From assembly GCA_964275585.1 (NCBI GenBank), contig CAXYCJ010000006.1:1-64000 (forward strand): DNA of 64,000 nucleotides, in the 5' to 3' direction. This document shows, piece by piece, positions 7,270 to 17,134 of the stretch. Numbering within the stretch: the stretch's first letter is position 1; each line of letters begins with the position of its first letter. The notes beneath the pieces are model-generated. The model had not been told where the DNA came from. It ran no database searches and saw nothing but the letters and a program-made list of their open reading frames with translations. The translations under genes and the position numbers were made by a program. The DNA comes from D2472 sp964275585 (GTDB lineage Bacteria; Pseudomonadota; Gammaproteobacteria; Magnimaribacterales; D2472).

Positions 7270-8523
7270 ATGACTAAATTAAAAATTGGTATATGCGGGT
7301 GGGGCAATGTTGCAACTGGCCTATACGAGCAGCTAACCTGCGGAAATACATTATATTCAGATTGGGAGTTAGTTTGTATAGGCGCTCGAAGAGATAATCC
7401 GAGGTGCAATCCTATCGCTACAAAAATTGTAAGAGATATTTTTGCGGTTATAGATGAGGACGTTAATGTAGTTGTTGAACTCATTGGAGGGATAGATACA
7501 GCTCGAGAGCTTATTCTAAAAGGTTTGAATTCTGGTAAACATGTTGTCACTGCTAATAAAGCTGTTATTTTTGAGCATGGCGAAGAACTCATCGAGATAG
7601 CAAAAAAAAATAATGTACGGTTACTATTTGAAGCTGCTGTTTGTGCTGGAACCCCAGTAGTTAAGATGCTATCAAATGATCTTGGAGCAAATAAGATTTC
7701 TAAAGTAGCTGGCATGCTAAATGGCACCACTAATTTTATTTTAAGCAATATGGAAGAGGGTGCACATTACGAGACAGTTCTGCAAGAAGCTAAAGAAAAA
7801 GGTTATGCAGAGCCTGACCCTAGTTTAGATGTGAATGGCACTGATGCAGCTCACAAAATTGGAATCTTAGCTGCCCTCGCATTTAATACAGGCCTGCCAG
7901 CAAAAAATTTTTATATAGAGGGCATTGAAAATATTAGCCCTCAAGATTTTAATTATGCTAACGAATTCAATTTAACAGTGAAACATTTAGCAGTTGCAAA
8001 ACTCCAAGATAAAGGAATTGAGCTAAGAAGCCATCCAGTAATGTTAACCAAAGAATCTAGCCTTGCTGGGTTAAAAGGAGTAAGAAATGGTATACAGATT
8101 AACACTGATCTTCTCGGTGAATTTCAAGTTGCAGGCTCTGGTGCAGGAAGAGAGTCTACAGCATCTGGACTTATTTCAGATTTAATTGCATTGTCAAAGA
8201 ATCAAGATATCGATCCAATGAGGTACCCAGATTTTTCTAAGAAACCAAATATTATTGATTTCAATGAACTGAGCTTCAAATATTATGTTTATCTTGAGGT
8301 AAAAGATGAATCAGGGGTCTTGGCATTAATAAGTAAAATATTTGCAGAGCATAAAATTAGTTTCGATAAGGTCATTCAAAAAGATCAACTGGATAATGGA
8401 ACTGTTCCCATGGTCATTTTTACCGATCCTGTAATTGAAAGTGAAATGCAAATTGCTTTAAGAGACTTAAGCAGTAATACAGTTATTCATAATTCAAAGA
8501 TTATTAGAATCGAGGATGTGTAA
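7270..8523 (+). CDS. hom: Homoserine dehydrogenase
   Basis: 417 aa, monofunctional. Order: Rossmann NAD(P) domain (IGICGWGNVATGLYEQL), catalytic domain (AAVCAGTPVVKML, GMLNGTTNFILSNME, GYAEPDPSLDVNGTDAAHKI) and a C-terminal ACT domain (~345-417) that in this family gives threonine feedback. It reduces aspartate semialdehyde to homoserine. Its end (TAA reaching 8523) overlaps the first base of thrC, so the two enzymes are translationally coupled. Confidence 0.95.
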   Translation: MTKLKIGICGWGNVATGLYEQLTCGNTLYSDWELVCIGARRDNPRCNPIATKIVRDIFAVIDEDVNVVVELIGGIDTARELILKGLNSGKHVVTANKAVIFEHGEELIEIAKKNNVRLLFEAAVCAGTPVVKMLSNDLGANKISKVAGMLNGTTNFILSNMEEGAHYETVLQEAKEKGYAEPDPSLDVNGTDAAHKIGILAALAFNTGLPAKNFYIEGIENISPQDFNYANEFNLTVKHLAVAKLQDKGIELRSHPVMLTKESSLAGLKGVRNGIQINTDLLGEFQVAGSGAGRESTASGLISDLIALSKNQDIDPMRYPDFSKKPNIIDFNELSFKYYVYLEVKDESGVLALISKIFAEHKISFDKVIQKDQLDNGTVPMVIFTDPVIESEMQIALRDLSSNTVIHNSKIIRIEDV

Positions 8524-9914
8524 TGCTTTTCCATTCAACTAGAGGGAATGACTCTGGCAAAAATTTCACAACAATACTAATGCAAGGTCTTGCGGACGAT
8601 GGCGGTCTTTTTATGCCAGATCATTGGCCACAGGTTGATTTAGAAGAAATTAAATCTAAAATGTCATTTGTTGATGTTGCTAAGTGTATTGTCCCCCTGT
8701 TTACTGCTTCTTCTTTTTCACAAGCTGAAACAATTAAAATAGTAGAAGATGCTTGGCATGATTTTGAGCATTTAGATCTTATAGGCATTCAAACTTTTGA
8801 TGACGTTTCAATCTTAGAGTTATTTCATGGGCCAACAGCGGCATTCAAGGATTTTGGCTTGCAGCTTGCAGCAGCTTTTTTTAATGAAGTGCTAGAAAGT
8901 GAGAATAAAACTGCAATTGTTCTTGGTGCAACATCTGGTGATACAGGCTCTGCAGCAATTGATGCATGCAAGGCTTATAAAAGAATTAAAAGTTTTATCA
9001 TGCTACCAAACGGCAATATGTCTGAAGTTCAAAGGCGACAAATGAGCACGATTGATGCTAACAATGTTTTTGCTTTAAGGATTAATGGAACCTTCGATGA
9101 TTGTCAGGATTTAGTAAAACACGCTTTTAAACAACGTGATTTTTTAAACCCAGACCAATATCTTCTGGCCGTTAATTCAATTAACTGGACTCGTATTATT
9201 GGCCAAATCTGTTATTACTTTTATGCTTTCAATCGATTGCACTCTAAAGGAGATTTAAATTTTTCCGTGCCTACAGGAAATTTTGGCAATGTTTTTGCAT
9301 GCTACTCAGCTCATCAGATGGGCTTGCCAATTAATAAAATTTCAGTTGCAGTGAATGAAAATGATATTTTGCATCGTTTTTTTCGTGAGAATGATTATTC
9401 GAAGCAAGCAGTGCAGGAAACGATTTCACCAAGTATGGACATAAGTGTAGCCAGTAATTTTGAAAGACTTGTGTATGATTTTTTTCTTGAAAGAGATGCT
9501 GGTGGATGCGCCAAACTTTTCAATCAATTTCCCACTCATGCAATTGAGCTAGATGAAGCTGTATGGAATAAAAAAAATCAGTTATTTTCTTCAAGTAGAG
9601 TGAACGATGCGCATACACAGAAGTTAATTCAAGAAACTTATGCCGCTCGTGATTATGTTCTAGACCCTCATACAGCAATTGCGATGGATGAGGCTCTTAA
9701 AAAAAGCAATAAAAATATGCATTACATTGTTCTATCGACAGCTCATCCCTCTAAATTTCCAACACTATACGAGGAGCTAGGCATAAATATCTTAAGTACC
9801 CCGAAAGCTTTAATGGGGTTGTACGATAAAGCAGAAAAACTTCATACTTTTGATGCCCAATATGATCAAATTGTTAATTTTATTAATCAAAATAATCTAG
9901 AAACTAACTCATGA
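8523..9914 (+). CDS. thrC: Threonine synthase
   Basis: 463 aa PLP enzyme that converts O-phosphohomoserine to threonine. N-terminus MLFHSTRGNDS, PLP-lysine motif GPTAAFKDFGLQLA, phosphate-binding GATSGDTGSAAIDA and VPTGNFGN. Length fits the long proteobacterial ThrC type. There is no thrB in the window, so homoserine kinase must be elsewhere. The following GNAT gene overlaps by 4 bp. Confidence 0.95.
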   Translation: MLFHSTRGNDSGKNFTTILMQGLADDGGLFMPDHWPQVDLEEIKSKMSFVDVAKCIVPLFTASSFSQAETIKIVEDAWHDFEHLDLIGIQTFDDVSILELFHGPTAAFKDFGLQLAAAFFNEVLESENKTAIVLGATSGDTGSAAIDACKAYKRIKSFIMLPNGNMSEVQRRQMSTIDANNVFALRINGTFDDCQDLVKHAFKQRDFLNPDQYLLAVNSINWTRIIGQICYYFYAFNRLHSKGDLNFSVPTGNFGNVFACYSAHQMGLPINKISVAVNENDILHRFFRENDYSKQAVQETISPSMDISVASNFERLVYDFFLERDAGGCAKLFNQFPTHAIELDEAVWNKKNQLFSSSRVNDAHTQKLIQETYAARDYVLDPHTAIAMDEALKKSNKNMHYIVLSTAHPSKFPTLYEELGINILSTPKALMGLYDKAEKLHTFDAQYDQIVNFINQNNLETNS

Positions 9915-10489
9915 GTATTCCAGAAATTATTACAGCAGATCTAAAAGACCTTGAGCGTGTTAAGGGTGTTTTAAAGCTTGGTTTTACTTCAGATGCCTTG
10001 GTTAGATGGGTTTTTCCAGACCCAGCTAATTATTTAAAGAGTTTTGATGTGTGGATGCAAGAATTCTCTAAGATTGCCTATGAAAATGACGTTGTGTATT
10101 CAGAGAAAAATTTTGCTGGAGCATCTATTTGGCATCCCCCAGGCGCAGAATTTGATGAGGCTGTTTTAGAGCCTACTTTTGATGCAATTCCTGAAGAGAG
10201 ATTGGAGACTGTAGCAAAATTCTTTGAGGAGTTTGATAAATATCACCCAGATGATGCATGGTATCTGGCTTTTATTGCTGTAGATCCATCTCAACAAAGA
10301 AAAGGCATTGGCTCTTTTTTATTGCTTGAGGCTTTGCAGATGATCGACCAAAGAGGCGAGAAAGCATACTTAGAGGCTACTAGCGAACAAAATAAAGCTC
10401 TGTATGAGAGACATGGATTTATTGAGATTGGAAAAGTGCAATTTCAGGACTCTCCTCCAGCATTTCCCATGATAAGAGAGGCAAGGTAA
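9911..10489 (+). CDS. GNAT-family acetyltransferase
   Basis: 192 aa. The GNAT acetyl-CoA site is clear: FIAVDPSQQRKGIGSFLLLEAL (motif A) followed by YLEATSEQNKALYERHGF (motif B). The N-terminal half contains SIWHPPGAEFD, a phrase typical of a broad GNAT subgroup found next to biosynthetic genes. Substrate is not inferable. It overlaps thrC by 4 bp (ATGA), so it is probably the last gene of the hom-thrC unit. Confidence 0.85.
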   Translation: MSIPEIITADLKDLERVKGVLKLGFTSDALVRWVFPDPANYLKSFDVWMQEFSKIAYENDVVYSEKNFAGASIWHPPGAEFDEAVLEPTFDAIPEERLETVAKFFEEFDKYHPDDAWYLAFIAVDPSQQRKGIGSFLLLEALQMIDQRGEKAYLEATSEQNKALYERHGFIEIGKVQFQDSPPAFPMIREAR

Positions 10490-10527
10490 CTGTATAACAG
10501 GTTAAAAAGGTATTAGAATGCGTGAAT

Positions 10528-11623
10528 ATGGAAACAGGCGAACTTAAATCCAATCTACTTAACCTCCGAGATCGTATGGCAGATCTCCGGGGGTACCTTT
10601 GACGTTTCCGCAAAAGAAGATTCATTAAAAGACATTAATGCTCAGTTGGCAGAAGAGGCTACCTGGTCAAATTTAGAATTATCCCAATCTCTTAACAAAG
10701 AAAAAACTGAGCTAGAAAAGTTTCTCACTATTTTCTTATCTGTTGATGTGGCTGTAAATGATAATCTTGAGCTCCTAGATATGGCTATAGAAGAGTCAGA
10801 TGAAGCATCCATCAATCAAATGCTAGAAGAAACCAATTCTCTTATGTCATCAGTGGAAGATTTAGAGTTCAATCGGATGTTCTCTAACAAAATGGACCCA
10901 AGTTCTGCGTTCATTGATATTCAATCAGGATCAGGGGGTACCGAGGCGCAAGACTGGGCTGATATGCTTTTAAGAATGTATACAAGATGGGCTGAAAAGC
11001 ATGACTTTTCAGTTTCCGTTATTGAACATTCTCCAGGTGAAGTTGCCGGCATTAAATCTGCATCCTTATTAATTAAAGGTAGTTATGCCTATGGCTGGTT
11101 AAGAACAGAAACAGGCGTTCATCGCTTGGTAAGAAAGTCCCCGTTTGATTCAGGTAGTAGGCGCCATACCTCATTTGCATCTGTTTTTATCTCTCCTGAG
11201 ATTGATGAGTCCATTGAGGTTGAGCTGAATCCTTCAGACGTTAGAATTGATACTTACAGAGCTTCAGGAGCTGGAGGACAGCATGTCAATAAAACAGATT
11301 CAGCCGTTCGATTAACTCATGCGCCTACAGGAACTGTAGTTCAATGCCAAAGTGATAGATCTCAGCATAAAAATAAAGACAATGCTTTCAAGCAACTTAA
11401 ATCAAAACTTTACGAATTAGAGCTGCAAAAGCAAAAAGATGAGCAGCAATTATTAGAAGAAAGTAAGTCCGATATTGGGTGGGGCAGTCAAATTCGCTCA
11501 TATGTCCTGGATCAATCTCGAATTAAAGACTTAAGAACAAACGTAGAGAGTGGTAACATCTCTTCAATACTAGATGGCGACATAGATATTTTTATTAAAG
11601 CCAGTCTAACGCAAGGAGTATAG
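10528..11623 (+). CDS. prfB: Peptide chain release factor 2 (programmed +1 frameshift)
   Basis: A short ORF starts at ATG 10528 (24 codons, ending ADLRGYL) and meets TGA at 10600-10602. The +1 frame resumes at GAC 10601 and runs to 11623, giving ~364 aa, the normal RF2 length. Main-frame motifs: anticodon-like SPF (VRKSPFDSGSRR) and the catalytic GGQ (SGAGGQHVNKT). RF2 releases peptides at UGA and UAA. A GTG at 10522 is an alternative start for the leader. Lies directly before lysS, as in many gammaproteobacteria. Confidence 0.95.
10589..10603 (+). promoter_or_regulatory. prfB autoregulatory frameshift site
   Basis: An SD-like GGGGG run precedes TAC-CTT-TGA-C, the same arrangement as in E. 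coli (AGG GGG TAT CTT TGA C). Low RF2 makes the ribosome pause at UGA and slip +1 from CUU to UUU, closing the feedback loop. Confidence 0.95.
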
Positions 11624-13114
11624 ATGACTGATTCGAATACAGGTGGGGAAGCCACAATTCTAGAAGAAAGGCGAAGAAAGCTAGAAGAGCTTCGAGCAGA
11701 AAATAAGGCTTACATCAATGATTTTATTCCATCTGAGCATGCGCTTGATCTGCATGAATTGCATGGAGCCCTTTCTAAAGATGAGCTTGAAAAAGCTCAA
11801 ATTAAAGATTTAGCATTAGCTGGCCGAATAGTTTTGAAGCGCGTCATGGGAAATGCAAGCTTTGTTACTATCAGAGATGGTTCTGGCGATATTCAAATCT
11901 ATGTAAGCAAAAACAATATTGATGTAGATTTGTATAAAAATTTCAAGACATGGGATTTAGGCGATATTATTGGCATCACAGGCAATCTTTTTAAAACTAA
12001 AACTGAGGAGCTCACAGTTGAAGTTCACTCAATTGTTCTTATCACCAAGGCTCTTAGGCCTATGCCAGAAAAGCATAAAGGCTTGGCAGATGTAGAGACT
12101 AGATATCGCCAAAGATACATCGACTTGATGAGCAATCCAGACTCAAAAGCAGTCTTCGTTAAGCGTTCCAATATCATTGCTGCTATTAGAAGCACAATGC
12201 TTCAAGACGGCTTTTTAGAGGTGGAAACACCAATGATGCATTCCATCCCCGGTGGGGCTGTGGCTAAGCCATTTATCACCCATCATAATGCTTTGGACAG
12301 ACAGCTATTTCTAAGGGTTGCGCCTGAATTGCATCTCAAAAGGCTTCTTGTTGGTGGATTTGAAAAAGTCTTTGAAATTAATCGAAGTTTTAGAAATGAG
12401 GGCTTATCAACAAGACATAATCCTGAATTTACCATGCTTGAATTTTATTCAGCATTTGCAACGTTTCAAGGCACAATCGATTTTACAACCAGGATTATTC
12501 AATCAGCGTCAGAGGCGATTGGTAATAGCGCTCAAATAGAATGGGATGGAGATCAAATTGATTTAACTTCCTTTCATACAAAAACTCTTGCTGAGCTTGT
12601 GTTGGCACAAAATGCAGATCTATCTAATGAAGATTTAAGTAACATTGAAACATTACGCACATATGCGTCAGCTCAGAAGATTTCATACAAAGATTCCTGG
12701 GGTGCAGGAAGAATATTACTTGAAATCTTTGAAAAAACAGTTGAACCCAAACTTCTTCAGCCAACCTTTGTAACAGAGTATCCCTTAGAGGTGTCTCCGT
12801 TATCTAGGCGTAATAACGAAGACTCATCTATTGCAGATAGGTTTGAGCTTTTCATTGGCGGCAAAGAGATTGCAAACGGATTTTGTGAGCTAAATGACCC
12901 GGATGATCAAGCAGGTCGATTCCGCGATCAAGTCAAAGCCAAGGCTGATGGAGATGATGAAGCTATGGGTTTTGATGAGGACTACATAGCAGCCCTAGAG
13001 CATGGAATGCCGCCAGCAGTTGGTGTTGGAGTTGGGATCGATCGATTGGTAATGATGCTAACAAATCAGAGCTCAATTAGAGATGTTCTTTTATTTCCCC
13101 AGCTCAAATCATAA
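11624..13114 (+). CDS. lysS: Lysyl-tRNA synthetase, class II
   Basis: 496 aa. N-terminal OB-fold anticodon domain (ALAGRIVLKRVMGNASFVTIRDG), then the class II core with motif 1 around FLEVETPMMHSIPGGAVAKPF, motif 2 FRNEGLSTRHNPEFTMLEF and motif 3 GVGVGIDRLVMML. Charges tRNA-Lys. Its ATG abuts the prfB stop. Confidence 0.96.
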   Translation: MTDSNTGGEATILEERRRKLEELRAENKAYINDFIPSEHALDLHELHGALSKDELEKAQIKDLALAGRIVLKRVMGNASFVTIRDGSGDIQIYVSKNNIDVDLYKNFKTWDLGDIIGITGNLFKTKTEELTVEVHSIVLITKALRPMPEKHKGLADVETRYRQRYIDLMSNPDSKAVFVKRSNIIAAIRSTMLQDGFLEVETPMMHSIPGGAVAKPFITHHNALDRQLFLRVAPELHLKRLLVGGFEKVFEINRSFRNEGLSTRHNPEFTMLEFYSAFATFQGTIDFTTRIIQSASEAIGNSAQIEWDGDQIDLTSFHTKTLAELVLAQNADLSNEDLSNIETLRTYASAQKISYKDSWGAGRILLEIFEKTVEPKLLQPTFVTEYPLEVSPLSRRNNEDSSIADRFELFIGGKEIANGFCELNDPDDQAGRFRDQVKAKADGDDEAMGFDEDYIAALEHGMPPAVGVGVGIDRLVMMLTNQSSIRDVLLFPQLKS

Positions 13115-13124
13115 CCAGTAATTT

Positions 13125-13775
13125 ATGAACATCACCTTGCTCTTAACCATTGGAGCGCCTCTCGCTATAATTGCATTTATTGTTTATTCAGATAAATTTA
13201 AAGAACCATTACATTTAATTCTGAAAACTTTCTTTCTAGGCATATTTTTATGTATTCCTGCTGGTGAATTAAACAATTTGCTTATCCAATCCCCAGATCA
13301 GTCATACTTTGCCGGGCTTACGGAAGAGAGCCTAAAATTTCTTGTTTTATATTTCTACATTAGACCAAAGACAGCTTTCAACGAGCCAATGGACGCAATA
13401 GTTTATGGGACCATAGCTTCACTTGGATTTGCGACGCTAGAAAACCTCTCATATGTCTATTCAGCCAGCTCAGATGTTGATTCTTTGACTATTGCAATAA
13501 TGAGAGCGATTAGCGCAATACCATTGCATGCTAGTTGCGGAATTATTATGGGGTACTTTTTTGGCCTACATGCTTTTTTAGGTTCAAGATCATCTTTGAT
13601 TAAAAGCTTAATCATTCCAATCTCAATTCATGCTACTTATAACTATTTAACTGGATTTGGTTTTTTATGGTTTTATTTTTTATTTGCCGTCATGCTTTAC
13701 GCGCAATCCCTTCATAAAAAAGTTTCAGACTTACAGCTAACTAAATCAATGGAACAAGAAAATAAGATTATTTAA
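13125..13775 (+). CDS. PrsW-family intramembrane protease
   Basis: 216 aa with seven or eight hydrophobic segments. The PrsW signature residues are present: EESLKF (EExxK), GFATLENLSYV (ExxxE/N type) and HASCGIIMGYFFG (HxxxG). PrsW enzymes are glutamic-type membrane peptidases; the Bacillus member cleaves the anti-sigma RsiW. The window holds two membrane anti-sigma factors (34.2 and 59.2 kb), but a link is only a possibility. It lies 10 bp behind lysS and converges with the next gene. Confidence 0.75.
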   Translation: MNITLLLTIGAPLAIIAFIVYSDKFKEPLHLILKTFFLGIFLCIPAGELNNLLIQSPDQSYFAGLTEESLKFLVLYFYIRPKTAFNEPMDAIVYGTIASLGFATLENLSYVYSASSDVDSLTIAIMRAISAIPLHASCGIIMGYFFGLHAFLGSRSSLIKSLIIPISIHATYNYLTGFGFLWFYFLFAVMLYAQSLHKKVSDLQLTKSMEQENKII

Positions 13776-13780
13776 TTTTC

Positions 13781-14224
13781 TTACCATCTAAACTTTTCAA
13801 AGTTTTCAGGGTTAGCCCATCCATCGGAATTATTCCATCCTCGTTTTTTATTGTAGGTTTGAAGGTTGTATGAATATATTTTCTTAAAAGATATTTCTGG
13901 ATCATACGCAAAGCCAAGCTCCAGAAAAGATTGATGGTCTTTGCCATCCACAGATTCTCTAACGACTAATATTTTTTGAGCTACAGAATTTTTAATCAGC
14001 CCAAGTTGAGTTTTAGAAACTTTGACGTCTTCAAGAACAATACACATATCAAAGGTTTCTTGTAAATTAACATCACCGGTCGGAATCACCATGAGTCGCT
14101 CTAGCAAATCTTCAAGCTTTTCTATCAAAGATTTCAGATTACCAGAGGATAAAAGAAGCACTGATTTAGTGCTCTCGGAACGAATAAGCTCTGCTAGGAA
14201 TTGATCTGGTCCTTGTTTTACCAT
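13781..14224 (-). CDS. Conserved hypothetical protein (possibly DUF6231-like)
   Basis: 147 aa, no signal peptide or membrane segment. It reads like a small Rossmann-type fold (KSVLLLSSGNL, DMCIVLEDV, QKILVVRES) ending in an aromatic tail (YNKKRGWNNSDGWANPENF). This resembles the DUF6231 family of Pseudomonas, but only from memory. It starts at the base next to the mdh stop codon, so the two are cotranscribed. Function unknown. Confidence 0.6.
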   Translation of the reverse strand: MVKQGPDQFLAELIRSESTKSVLLLSSGNLKSLIEKLEDLLERLMVIPTGDVNLQETFDMCIVLEDVKVSKTQLGLIKNSVAQKILVVRESVDGKDHQSFLELGFAYDPEISFKKIYSYNLQTYNKKRGWNNSDGWANPENFEKFRW

Positions 14225-15223
14225 TTATTTTAGTAAATCTTCTACTGCTGCTCTTTCTTCTAACAATTCATTTGTTGAGATTTTAATTTTTTCTTTTGCA
14301 AATTCTGACAAGATAATATCTTTTACAATTTCAATGCTACCGTCTTCAAGGGTTCTCAAGGGCATACCGCAAATAATGCCATCGGGTAGATCATAACTTC
14401 CGTCTGTTATTACTGCAGCACTAAAGCAATCTCCTAGCGCAGTTGGATTCTCGCATGCGACAACTGTATCCAACACAGCTTTTGCTGCTGAGGTAGCTGA
14501 TGACGCTCCTCTGGAGTCAATCACAGCTTTGCCTCGCTGTTGAACAGTAGGGAGAAAGTTATTATTAATCCAATCCATGTCTGAAATTGCATCTTTTCCA
14601 GTTTGTCCATTGCAATGCATATTCTCAAAATCAGGATACATAGTAGGGCTGTGATTGCCCCATATAATCATTTTGCTGATATCTGCAATCCTTGTATCAA
14701 GTTTCTTGGAAAGAACTGACTTAGCTCTGCTTGAATCTAACATTGTCATGGCCATCCATAACTGAGATTTATTTTTTGCTGCATGTCTTCCAATCAATGC
14801 ATTGGTATTCGCTGGATTGCCTACGACTAATATTTTTGCATTTGGTTTGCCATGCTCTCCAATAGTTTTGCCTTGGCCTACAAAAATACCACCATTGATT
14901 TGTAATAAATCAGCACGCTCTTCAATTTTCTTTCCGTTATAAACGATGCCGCGAGGAATACTGCCAACCAATAAAAACCAATCGGCATCTTTTGCTGCTT
15001 TTTCAAAATCTGATGTGTAGTTGACAGTCCCCATATTTGGAAAATTTGAATCTTCTAACTCCATGACTAGTCCTTCTAATTTTTCAACTACTTGAGGTAT
15101 CTCAACAAGCTCAAGATCAACAATCTTGTCTCCAAAGGTATGACCATCAACTAGTCGCGGTATTAAGGAATAACTTATTTGACCTGCTGCACCAGTGACT
15201 ACAACTTTAACTCTCTCTTTCAT
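14225..15223 (-). CDS. mdh: Malate dehydrogenase with extended active-site loop
   Basis: 332 aa, LDH/MDH type 2 group. NAD site GAAGQISYSLI, VGNPANTN, substrate arginine in LDSSRAKS and catalytic His in IIWGNHSPTMYP. The mobile active-site loop reads GSIPRGIVYNGKKIEERADLL. Ordinary MDHs have PRGPGMERADLL here, so the loop is about six residues longer and lacks the GM pair. The overall motif set still supports malate/oxaloacetate interconversion in the TCA cycle; substrate preference could be altered. Confidence 0.85.
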   Translation of the reverse strand: MKERVKVVVTGAAGQISYSLIPRLVDGHTFGDKIVDLELVEIPQVVEKLEGLVMELEDSNFPNMGTVNYTSDFEKAAKDADWFLLVGSIPRGIVYNGKKIEERADLLQINGGIFVGQGKTIGEHGKPNAKILVVGNPANTNALIGRHAAKNKSQLWMAMTMLDSSRAKSVLSKKLDTRIADISKMIIWGNHSPTMYPDFENMHCNGQTGKDAISDMDWINNNFLPTVQQRGKAVIDSRGASSATSAAKAVLDTVVACENPTALGDCFSAAVITDGSYDLPDGIICGMPLRTLEDGSIEIVKDIILSEFAKEKIKISTNELLEERAAVEDLLK

Positions 15224-15239
15224 CGAAAAACCTTTTTCA

Positions 15240-15830
15240 TTAATTTTGAAACATTATATTCCGAAACGTTAAATTAATTCTCGGACTGATCACTTTTTTA
15301 GTCTTTTTTACTGAATGCTGCCAATATTGTTGAGTTTTACCGTCAATAATCATTAACGTTCCATGAGGCTGAGGAATAGCAAGGGTCTCTTTAGATAAAA
15401 TATTTTTAAATACTAGGTCGCGCTCACCTCCAAATGACAAGGCAGCAATTGTAGGATTTTTGCCTAACTCTGGCTCATCATCGGCATGCCATCCCATGGA
15501 GTCTCGCCCATCTCGATAATAGTTCACAAGCACAGAGTTAAACTCTAGATTGGCTAGTCGAGAAATTTTCTCTCTAATCATCAATAGTTCTGGCGTCCAA
15601 GACTGTCGATTAAGTTTTTTACCAGAATAACTATAGTCACAACCATCATCTCCAACCCAACACTGGAGTCTTGGAATTATTACTTCTTTGCCAAACATTT
15701 TAATTTTCATAGATTCCCAAGGAAGAGTCTTAAGGAAGCAGTTAAGCAATTCACTAGACTCAACAGAAGTAAAAAATCTTTCTTGGACTCGAATTATTAG
15801 ATCGTTGTGAGCTACAATTTCATTCTGCAT
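15240..15830 (-). CDS. AlkB-like 2-oxoglutarate/Fe(II) dioxygenase
   Basis: 196 aa. Double-stranded beta-helix with Fe ligands HAD (MGWHADDEPELG) and the distal His in QHSVKK, plus the 2OG-binding RINLTFR. The sequence MGWHADDE and HGTLMIIDG are typical of the AlkB/ALKBH2-3 repair subgroup that demethylates 1meA/3meC in DNA or RNA. It is 16 bp upstream of mdh on the same strand. Confidence 0.85.
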   Translation of the reverse strand: MQNEIVAHNDLIIRVQERFFTSVESSELLNCFLKTLPWESMKIKMFGKEVIIPRLQCWVGDDGCDYSYSGKKLNRQSWTPELLMIREKISRLANLEFNSVLVNYYRDGRDSMGWHADDEPELGKNPTIAALSFGGERDLVFKNILSKETLAIPQPHGTLMIIDGKTQQYWQHSVKKTKKVISPRINLTFRNIMFQN

Positions 15831-15880
15831 AAAAGAGTTAGTATAAATATGTTTTTATTAAATCCAACCACATAATAACC

Positions 15881-17104
15881 ATGAGCAAAGTCTTAATTAT
15901 AGGAGGAGGGCACGCAGGTGCCAATGTAGCATTTACCTTACGCAAAGATGGGTTTGAGGGAGATATTGATGTTCTTTCGAAGGAAAAATTTTTACCCTAT
16001 CATCGACCGCCGCTTTCTAAAGATTTTTTAAAAAAAAATATTGAGACCGAAAAACTTTTCTTTAAGCCTGAAAGCTTTTATTTAGAACATAATATATCTT
16101 TTCACCCTAATACTTCAATAGATTCTGTCGACGTTGCCTTAAAAGAAGTGATGGCCTCCAATGTAAACTTTTCTTTTGATTATTTAGTTTTTGCCACTGG
16201 AGCCTCTCCAAGGATTCTTTCTATACCTAATGCAGATTCAAAGAACTTATTCTATTTGCGTACAATCTCCGATGTTTTAGATATTCATGATCAACTTGAT
16301 TCGGCCAAAGACATTGTGTTGATTGGTGGTGGTTATATCGGTTTAGAAGTTGCCTCTGCAATGGTAGAGCTTGGACTGAAGGTTACAATACTCGAGGCTG
16401 AAGATCGAATCTTAAAACGAGTGACTAGTCCTGAGCTTTCAAATTACTATCACTCTATTCATGAAGCCAAAGGTGTAGCAATAATCTGCGATGCTAGAAT
16501 CAGCCACTTGGTTGCAGAGGACCAACTCATTCATTGTGTTGAATTAGAGTCTGGAGAGAAAATTGCTGCAGATTTGGTCTTGGCTGGTATTGGAGCCATT
16601 CCAAATACACAACTTGCAGAAGAGGCAGGGTTAGAATGCAACAATGGGATCTCCACAGATCAATACTGTAGAACAAGTAACCCTCATGTTCTTGCAGCAG
16701 GGGACTGTGCTTATTCTTTTAACACTCTTCTTAATCAAAATATTCGATTAGAAAGTGTGCCAAATGCTTTATCCCAAGCAAAAGTTGTCTCCTCTTCTAT
16801 TATTGGAAATGAGCTTTATAATAAAGAATTACCATGGTTTTGGTCTGATCAATACGACTTAAAATTACAGATGGCTGGGTTATCATCTGGGTATGATGAA
16901 AGCATTATCTTGGGAGATATAAGCTCTTCCGAGTTTATTGCTTGTTATGGTAAAAATGGATATCTTATTGCCATTGACAGCGTCAATCAATCCAAGCAAT
17001 TCATGCTTTTTAAAAGAGCTTTAAGCAATGGTTTTAAGCTTGAAATGAGCTTAATAAAAAATAAAGATTTTCAACCAGACAGCATTTTTTCTGGTTCAAA
17101 TTAG
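15881..17104 (+). CDS. FAD-dependent ferredoxin/rubredoxin reductase-like oxidoreductase
   Basis: 407 aa. FAD motif IIGGGHAGANVAFTL, NAD(P) motif IVLIGGGYIGLEVASAM, FAD-binding end ATGASPR and AAGDCAY, and a C-terminal reductase domain (WFWSDQYDLKLQMAGLS). This is the architecture of ferredoxin reductases serving P450s and ring-hydroxylating dioxygenases (ThcD/BphA4 type). No oxygenase or ferredoxin gene is adjacent, so its electron acceptor is unknown. 31 bp ahead of an SDR gene on the same strand. Confidence 0.85.
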   Translation: MSKVLIIGGGHAGANVAFTLRKDGFEGDIDVLSKEKFLPYHRPPLSKDFLKKNIETEKLFFKPESFYLEHNISFHPNTSIDSVDVALKEVMASNVNFSFDYLVFATGASPRILSIPNADSKNLFYLRTISDVLDIHDQLDSAKDIVLIGGGYIGLEVASAMVELGLKVTILEAEDRILKRVTSPELSNYYHSIHEAKGVAIICDARISHLVAEDQLIHCVELESGEKIAADLVLAGIGAIPNTQLAEEAGLECNNGISTDQYCRTSNPHVLAAGDCAYSFNTLLNQNIRLESVPNALSQAKVVSSSIIGNELYNKELPWFWSDQYDLKLQMAGLSSGYDESIILGDISSSEFIACYGKNGYLIAIDSVNQSKQFMLFKRALSNGFKLEMSLIKNKDFQPDSIFSGSN

Positions 17105-17134
17105 TTAAACTAACCACCTCAAACGGAGATAATT

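Noticed and set aside
7260..7748. 162-aa minus-strand frame inside hom
   Set aside because: Antisense shadow of a clearly conserved gene.
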